From JANLQX01 sp043775075 (GTDB lineage: Bacteria; Actinomycetota; Acidimicrobiia; Acidimicrobiales; JANYDT01), in assembly GCA_043775075.1 (NCBI GenBank), contig JAYVSS010000319.1, positions 1 to 9,830 of the forward strand: a stretch of DNA of 9,830 nucleotides, in the 5' to 3' direction. This document shows, piece by piece, positions 6,253-9,830 of this stretch (its first letter is position 1; every line of letters begins with the position of its first letter). The notes under the pieces were generated by a model. It worked only from the letters and a program-made list of their open reading frames with translations, did no database searches and had not been told where the DNA came from. The position numbers and the translations under genes are program-made.

Positions 6253-7593
6253 ATGGAGGACTCAGATCGCCAGTTGTCGTTCTTGATCGCGATGTTCGAG
6301 GGCGGTGGGAACGTTCCGCTCATCCTGCCGATCGTCAGTCGACTCGTGGCCCGCGGCAACCACGTGAAAGTTGTCGCCGGCGCGAGCATCCGCCGGCCAG
6401 GAGTAATAGCGCCCGGCGACGCCTTCTTGGAGCGGATCAGGGCGACGGGCGCCATTGTCGTGCGCCTTGCCGAGCCAGACACCCACCCTCTCCCCGGAGC
6501 GGCCCCACGCGGGTTGGCCTTTGGTTGGACGCCGAGGCGCTTCACCTCGAGGCTCGCCTTCAAGGGAATAGACCTCGCCCTGATCTCTCGATGGTCTGGG
6601 GCGTGGGCGGAGGGGATGGCGGCCGAGATCGTTCGGGAGGTACCCGACGTTGTGGTGGCCGACTTCTTCTTGTTGGGGGCGCTGGCTGCCGGCGAAGGAG
6701 CAGGCCTGCCCACCGCAGCGCTGGTGCACAATGCCAGCCTGTTCTGGCCCATTCCCGGCCGGCCACCTCCCGGATCAGGTTTCGGTCCCCCTCACAATTG
6801 GCTCGAACGCTTCCGCAACGCCGTGGTGGTCGCCGCTTGGCGCCGGGTCGCCGTGCGCGACGGCCTGGGGTCTGTCAACGGCGCTCGGAGGCGAGTCGGT
6901 CTCACGGCCCTGCGGTCCCCGTACCAGCAGTACGAGTCGGCGACGCGTCTGTTGATCTTGGGGACCGAAGCCTTCGACTTTCCATCAGAGCGCCTACCTG
7001 CGAACGCCCGTTATGTCGGCGTGCCCTTCGATGACGCAGCGCCACCCGACTGGACCTCTCCGTGGCCTCCCGATAACCGTGAACCGTTGGTGCTGGTCAG
7101 CTTGAGCACCCTTCCTCAGGGCCAAGCTCCAGTCATGCACCAGATCCTCGCTGCCCTTGACGGCATGGCCGTGCGGGCGCTCGTGACCCTCGGCCCCTCG
7201 CTCAACCCGTTGGACTTCACCGCTCCGCTCAACGTTCGGCTCGAATCCTTCGCGCCGCATGCGGCTGTGCTGCCTCACGTGGCTGCTGTCGTGACCCAGT
7301 GTGGACTGAGCACCGTAACCAAGGCCCTAGCCCACGGCGTCCCGCTCATCTGCCTTCCCGTGATCGACGAACAGCGGGAGAACGCAGCCAGAATCGAGGC
7401 GCTCGGGGCAGGCATCCGCCTCGAGCCCTCCGCCAGTTCCAATCAGATCAGAACGGCGATCGACCGAGTACTCAACGAACCGCATTTCCGCCACGCTGCA
7501 GAACGCATGGCAGAGAGGCTGAGTGGCGAGAACGGCGCCGACATGGCTGCCGCCGAACTCGAGTCACTCTCTCCGATCAGCCTAGAGGCCTAA
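6253..7593 (+). CDS. UGT-like GT-B fold glycosyltransferase
   Basis: This 446-aa protein is a GT1-like glycosyltransferase of the macrolide/UDP-glycosyltransferase type, which moves sugar from a nucleotide donor to a small lipophilic acceptor. The N-terminal domain opens FEGGGNVPLILPIVSRLVARG (15-35, the acceptor-side signature). The C-terminal donor domain has PLVLVSLST (278-286) and TQCGLSTVTKALAHGVPLIC (348-367), then DEQRENAARIEALGAG (372-387). The usual catalytic His near the N-terminus (GHxxP) and the donor-contact His (THGG) are absent; N20 and Q349 stand in their places. An in-frame GTG at 6199 would add 18 residues. I prefer ATG 6253 because homology-like sequence begins there, but neither start has a good ribosome site. 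The acceptor is unknown; carotenoid or lipid glycosides are possible. Confidence 0.85.
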   Translation: MEDSDRQLSFLIAMFEGGGNVPLILPIVSRLVARGNHVKVVAGASIRRPGVIAPGDAFLERIRATGAIVVRLAEPDTHPLPGAAPRGLAFGWTPRRFTSRLAFKGIDLALISRWSGAWAEGMAAEIVREVPDVVVADFFLLGALAAGEGAGLPTAALVHNASLFWPIPGRPPPGSGFGPPHNWLERFRNAVVVAAWRRVAVRDGLGSVNGARRRVGLTALRSPYQQYESATRLLILGTEAFDFPSERLPANARYVGVPFDDAAPPDWTSPWPPDNREPLVLVSLSTLPQGQAPVMHQILAALDGMAVRALVTLGPSLNPLDFTAPLNVRLESFAPHAAVLPHVAAVVTQCGLSTVTKALAHGVPLICLPVIDEQRENAARIEALGAGIRLEPSASSNQIRTAIDRVLNEPHFRHAAERMAERLSGENGADMAAAELESLSPISLEA

Positions 7594-8010
7594 CTTCTCA
7601 GCCAGAAAAGGGTCGCAGCTCAACACCCGGTGCAGCTTGACGACGACGCCAACATCGTCCCTCGACTCCGAACACCTTCAACGTCTGCGTCCGTCCCCGG
7701 CCAGGGTTCGAAGACGCGCGTCGGCTTCTCACCAGTGAGTTGACATCGGGGCGGATTGCTTGGTGTGCTCGTGGGCGTCGAGGTGTGCGACGTCCACGGG
7801 CGCATGTGGGAGGCGGAAAGTTTAGACGACGTCTGGAAGCACTCCCCGGGCGTGACCTTGGCCAGCATGGACCACTCGGTCGAGATCGAGACCGCCGACG
7901 GGCTGCCACGAGACAATCTCCGTAATCTCCTTTGCACGGCGTTCCCAAGACGGACGGCAGCCGAGTGCCCCTAACGACGGAAACATTGCACCCGATAACG
8001 CTCAGCGCTC
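7594..8010. other. 417-bp stretch without a confident gene
   Basis: No convincing gene is visible. Plus-strand frame 1 has GC-rich third positions and an acidic, protein-like reading at 7756-7974 (72 codons from a TTG, containing VEVCDVHGRMWEAESLDDVW). The same frame is also open before a TGA at 7741-7743. This may be a decayed gene, but I recognise no family and see no ribosome site. The overlapping minus-strand frames are Ser/Thr/Arg-rich and look like antisense readings. Confidence 0.3.
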
Positions 8011-8393
8011 TTAGCGAATTGAGCCTCCGCCAACACCTTGTTCGGACGCGCCCGTGAACGCATAAAAACCAAGTACTGCGGACTCCGCAACGGTCGCATC
8101 TATCGGCCCGACTGCCGTTGAAACACCTCTCCGCATTTGGCCGGATCGTTTGGCTGCGACGGTGCCCAAGTCTTCGATCTCGCATCCTTCAAGCCGTCGC
8201 GCCAGGTTCGTCTGCTCTTCGCGCCACACCTCAACAACGCAACCGCGGGCACGATCGGGCGAACCCCGCGTAGAAGCGCACGACTATGCAAAGCCCACAT
8301 CCGCCGATCGTCACGATCTGCGGCAATGAGCGCGCCGCTGTCGTAAACCAGGCCCGCAGGCCAATCAGCTTTTGCGCGCTTCGAGGCCGCCAC
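8011..8393 (-). pseudogene. VapC-like PIN-domain toxin, frameshifted
   Basis: The GTG at 8393 opens a PIN domain: LVYDSGALIAADRDDRRMWALHSRALLRGVRPIVPAV, with D18 as the first metal-binding Asp. At about 8238-8242 the frame breaks. Continuing in the neighbouring frame gives VVEVWREEQTNLARRLEGCEIEDLGTVAAKRSGQ and then IDATVAESAV with the later acidic residues, as expected for the second half of a PIN ribonuclease. One lost base in the GTTGCGTTGTTG stretch (minus strand) explains it. After AESAV (about 8070) the sequence no longer looks like a PIN C-terminus, so the 3' end is also damaged. The start follows directly on the stop codon of an upstream small ORF, the usual toxin-antitoxin layout. 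The toxin should be inactive unless the frameshift is a sequencing error. Confidence 0.72.
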
Positions 8394-8522
8394 TTACGAC
8401 CTCCCGACGCCAGCCGCATCTAGGATCCGATCCGCTTCTTCAAGCTCGCTAGCCGTCAACTCTGACGGCAATGACACTGACCGTTTCACAGCTGAACCCA
8501 CACCTTCAAAAGGTCCGATCAC
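8394..8522 (-). CDS. candidate VapB-like antitoxin (short, possibly remnant)
   Basis: A 42-codon ORF with a GTG start at 8522 ends in TAA at 8394-8396, immediately before the GTG of the PIN-domain gene. Residues 13-22 (KRSVSLPSEL) look like the start of a DNA-binding antitoxin strand, and 23-42 (LTASELEEADRILDAAGVGRS region) is an acidic amphipathic helix of the kind antitoxins use to bind PIN toxins. It is shorter than most VapB proteins (about 70-90 aa), so an internal deletion is likely. The call rests mainly on position and the C-terminal helix. Confidence 0.42.
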   Translation of the reverse strand: MIGPFEGVGSAVKRSVSLPSELTASELEEADRILDAAGVGRS

Positions 8523-8620
8523 AGTACGACCAGCGGGGTGCGTCGTTCACCCGGCGCGATGACCGATCGGGAGCATCACGGCTCCATGTCTCGGCTGGGC
8601 CACCGAATCGCCCCAGAACC

Positions 8621-8645
8621 CGATGGTATCGAAGACATACCATCG
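8621..8645. promoter_or_regulatory. perfect 9-bp inverted repeat, candidate antitoxin operator
   Basis: CGATGGTAT (8621-8629) and ATACCATCG (8637-8645) are exact inverted copies around a 7-nt centre, ending 5 bp before the antitoxin ATG at 8651. Antitoxins with a ribbon-helix-helix fold usually bind such palindromes and repress their own operon, so this is a likely autoregulatory operator. It takes the place where a ribosome site would be; none is visible. Confidence 0.6.
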
Positions 8646-8650
8646 GTTGT

Positions 8651-8863
8651 ATGGCGATGACACTGCGGCTCACCGACACAGAGCAAGAAGCGCTGAGAAC
8701 ACGCGCTGAAGCCGAAGGAATTTCTATGCAAGAGGCCGCGCGCCGAGCCATTCGCCAGTTCGTCGCCCGCAGCGATCATCGAGACCGCGTCGGACGCGTC
8801 GGACGCGCCGCCCACTTGATCATGGACACCCACAGCGACGCCTTGCGTCGACTTGGGGAGTGA
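8651..8863 (+). CDS. ribbon-helix-helix antitoxin of a Doc toxin
   Basis: This 70-aa protein has an N-terminal ribbon-helix-helix DNA-binding domain: strand MTLRLTD (3-9), helix EQEALRTRAEAEG (11-23), turn ISMQ, helix EAARRAIRQFVAR (28-40). A basic, toxin-facing C-terminus follows. The start is ATG at 8651, with a second possible ATG at 8657. The frame is open further upstream, but those residues are unlike an antitoxin and would cover the operator palindrome. Its stop overlaps the GTG start of the Doc gene by 4 bp (GTGA), so the pair is translationally coupled. It should neutralise Doc and repress the operon. Confidence 0.83.
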   Translation: MAMTLRLTDTEQEALRTRAEAEGISMQEAARRAIRQFVARSDHRDRVGRVGRAAHLIMDTHSDALRRLGE

Positions 8864-9753
8864 GCGACCCGGTCGAGTTTCTCGACCTCGATGATGTCGT
8901 TGACCTCACCATCGCGCTCCTCGGTTATCCTGCGGCGATTCGCGATATCGGTCTGCTCGGGTCGGCCGTTGCTCGCCCGCAGACGACCGTGTTCGGCGAG
9001 GACTCCTACCCGGACATTTGGACGAAAGCAGCCGCGCTGCTTCATTCGATCGTGAAGAACCATGCTCTCCTTGACGGCAACAAGCGCCTCGGATGGTTAG
9101 CGACCGCGGTTTTCCTCGAGATCAATAGGATCGAGATCTCCCGGACTGTGCGTCCCTACCGGCACATGAGGGCACTCTGCCGTGCTCGCCGGAACTCAGC
9201 GTTTGTGGGTTTCTGCCCGCGTCTTTGCGACTTCTCCGCGCCGATCCGTGCGGTGGGAAGAGAAGCAGCCATCGTTGCGAATCTCATCGCCGACACCGAA
9301 ACGCATCCAGTCAAAAAGTCGCAAACACGCGGGCGCGAAGCGGGCAACGAACAAGCGCTCGAGGCATCTCAGCTAGGCGGACGCCAATACCTTGAGCACG
9401 ATCGCGACACCTGCGGGGCCACGAGCAGGGCGCTGAGCATCAACGTGAGCCGTGCGACTCTGTGCACGGCGTCACCGATGGCCTCGGAAGTAACCCTGAC
9501 CTGCATGTTTTCTTGTCGCCCCAACGGAATTCGAATCCGGGTCTCCACTTGGAGAGTGAGGACACGATGGTTCGGGCTGACCGCTTGCGTCCGCTTAATA
9601 CGTGTTTGTGCTGCTCAGAGTACCCGACGCGTTTGTCGCGTACGTTCTTCCCTCGCACTCACGAAGACCAACACGCCCGAGCCCGATTCAATATCGACCG
9701 GCTGGCCGACCACGGACCCGCTAGGTAGTCTCGGAACGTGTCAAGGACTTTGA
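8860..9753 (+). CDS. doc: Doc/Fic-family toxin with disrupted C-terminus
   Basis: Residues 1-95 are a clear Doc (death-on-curing) toxin: FLDLDDVVDLTIALLG, GLLGSAVARPQTTVFGE (31-47), KAAALLHSIVKNHALLDGNK and R (56-76). The active-site loop is H68-A-L-L-D72-G-N-K-R76. Doc proteins of the Fic fold phosphorylate elongation factor Tu and stop translation. Family members are about 125 aa. Here recognisable sequence ends after EINRIEIS (about residue 94, position 9143), and the frame then runs on for roughly 200 codons that look like noncoding readthrough, to the stop at 9751-9753. The other forward frames hold no Doc C-terminus either. The last helices of the fold are therefore replaced, and the toxin may be inactive or unstable. 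The start is GTG, overlapping the antitoxin stop. Confidence 0.75.
   Translation: MSDPVEFLDLDDVVDLTIALLGYPAAIRDIGLLGSAVARPQTTVFGEDSYPDIWTKAAALLHSIVKNHALLDGNKRLGWLATAVFLEINRIEISRTVRPYRHMRALCRARRNSAFVGFCPRLCDFSAPIRAVGREAAIVANLIADTETHPVKKSQTRGREAGNEQALEASQLGGRQYLEHDRDTCGATSRALSINVSRATLCTASPMASEVTLTCMFSCRPNGIRIRVSTWRVRTRWFGLTACVRLIRVCAAQSTRRVCRVRSSLALTKTNTPEPDSISTGWPTTDPLGSLGTCQGL
9215..9334. repeat. imperfect 21-bp inverted repeat, 78-nt interior
   Basis: The 21 bases at 9215-9235 match the reverse complement of 9314-9334 at 19 positions. The shared core on the plus strand is TTTGCGACTT (9224-9233) against AAGTCGCAAA (9316-9325), with GCCCGCGT and ACGCGGGC outside it. The arms enclose 78 nt. 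It could be the ends of a very small mobile element, a structured RNA or a protein-binding pair. It lies just after the point where Doc stops matching. Confidence 0.6.
9369..9506 (-). pseudogene. candidate small one-helix membrane protein, frameshifted
   Basis: From the ATG at 9506 the minus strand reads MQVRVTSEAIGDAVHRVARL, then a hydrophobic run TLMLSALLVAP. At the four-base G run of the plus strand (9415-9418) the frame seems to slip. The next frame continues naturally as AGVAIVLKVLASA and stops at 9373-9375, whereas the original frame becomes SRSCSRYWRPPS and ends at 9369. One missing base in the run would restore a protein of about 44 aa with a single membrane helix. There is no clear ribosome site and no family I recognise. 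Confidence 0.25.
9517..9582 (-). other. degenerate tRNA-like sequence without a D-arm
   Basis: Read on the minus strand, CCGGA-TTCGAAT-TCCGT forms a T-arm with the standard TTCGANT loop and four of five pairs. Before it lies an anticodon-like arm CTCAC-TCTCCAA-GTGGA, whose loop carries TCC (a glycine anticodon) followed by AA. A short variable loop of about four bases separates them. TGGGGCG after the T-arm and AGCCCGA before the anticodon arm pair at five of seven positions as an acceptor stem. Only about 11 nt lie where a D-arm of over 20 should be, position 33 is C rather than T, and no CCA is encoded. I read it as a tRNA remnant, perhaps an attachment-site scar, not a working tRNA. Confidence 0.3.
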
Positions 9754-9767
9754 GACCAGTGGGTTGG

Positions 9768-9830
9768 TTATGAGTGGCGGATTAGGGCTTCGCGGCTGGG
9801 GTCGTTGATCCAGGCTTTCTCGGGTGGGGT
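9768..9830 (-). CDS. 3' end of an unidentified gene, cut by the window edge
   Basis: The minus strand is open from the window edge to a TAA at 9768-9770, giving 20 codons that read TPPEKAWINDPSREALIRHS. Composition and codon choice (mostly G/C third positions) look coding, and the mixed charged/aliphatic end resembles a soluble protein. I cannot name it from so little. Confidence 0.4.
   Translation of the reverse strand, partial: TPPEKAWINDPSREALIRHS

Larger units (their letters stand above)
9144..9767. other. 624-bp region of decayed or inserted DNA
   Basis: From the end of recognisable Doc sequence to the right-edge gene I see no intact recognised gene. The stretch holds a 19-of-21 inverted repeat (9215-9334), a frameshifted candidate small membrane ORF (9369-9506) and a tRNA-like sequence (about 9517-9582). 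A search for the missing Doc 3' end found nothing up to 9830. The mix fits an integration hotspot, but no transposase or integrase is visible. Confidence 0.4.

Noticed and set aside
5589..6752. 387-codon open frame on the minus strand across the lipoprotein and glycosyltransferase
   Set aside because: It is antisense to two genes with clear motifs and has low-complexity Ser/Pro/Arg/Thr composition.
7966..8050. Possible integron attC site (GAACAAGG, GCGCTGAGCGTTAT and GTTAGGGG on the minus strand)
   Set aside because: The outer boxes do not match the RYYYAAC/GTTRRRY consensus, the inner arms are not complementary, and there is no integrase or repeated site.
7598..8185. 195-codon open frame on the minus strand
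   Set aside because: It is strongly Arg-rich with no recognisable domain, and it overlaps the reading of the PIN-domain remnant in another frame.
9335..9440. Second attC-like stretch (CAACGAACAAGCGCTCGAGGC region)
   Set aside because: The conserved end boxes are missing and no complementary partner is found downstream.
9733..9770. Possible insertion-sequence end (GTGTCAAGGACTTTGAGACC)
   Set aside because: It resembles termini of IS481-like elements only loosely, no matching inverted copy occurs in the window, and the adjacent gene fragment is too short to identify as a transposase.
1..9830. CRISPR array or phage gene cluster
   Set aside because: No evenly spaced direct repeats and no Cas, structural or integrase proteins are present.

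Overview
The window is high-GC, gene-dense bacterial DNA with strongly GC-biased third codon positions, Shine-Dalgarno-led genes and several GTG/TTG starts. A heliorhodopsin gene, promoter-like boxes of the actinobacterial stress sigma type (GTTT, 16 nt, GGGTAT) and the style of the glycosyltransferase, PAP2 and toxin-antitoxin proteins all point to an actinobacterium, probably a freshwater or soil lineage. This is inference; there is no rRNA or marker gene to fix the taxon.

Left part (1-4350), a light and stress region. A four-helix membrane protein (minus, 16-411) diverges from a heliorhodopsin (plus, 609/612-1403) across a 197-bp spacer. The spacer holds a sigma-B/SigF-like promoter for the minus gene and a nested palindrome. 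The heliorhodopsin converges on a cryptochrome/photolyase-family gene (minus, 1440-3014). Upstream of the photolyase on the same strand are a 77-aa two-helix membrane protein (3123-3356) and the C-terminal half of a GMC oxidoreductase that has lost its FAD-binding N-terminus (3548-4318). The spacers upstream of heliorhodopsin and of photolyase each carry three copies of the half-site GTGAA/TTCAC, which may mean shared control of a light-sensor gene and a light-driven DNA repair gene.

Middle part (4492-7593), envelope functions. A PAP2-type membrane phosphatase (minus) diverges from a small lipoprotein (plus), which has a second sigma-B/SigF-like promoter with the same 16-nt spacing. A GT-B fold, UGT-like glycosyltransferase (plus) follows.

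Right part (7594-9830), an eroded accessory region. It has no confident gene for about 400 bp. A broken VapBC-like pair (minus, 8011-8522) with a visible frameshift in the PIN toxin follows, and diverges from a ribbon-helix-helix antitoxin plus Doc/Fic toxin pair (plus, from 8651). A perfect 9-bp inverted repeat lies just upstream of the antitoxin. Doc loses recognisable sequence after about residue 95. From there to 9767 I see an imperfect long inverted repeat, a frameshifted candidate small ORF and a degenerate tRNA-like sequence with a clear T-arm but no D-arm. The right edge has the last 20 codons of an unidentified minus-strand gene. I read this end as a site of repeated insertion and decay.
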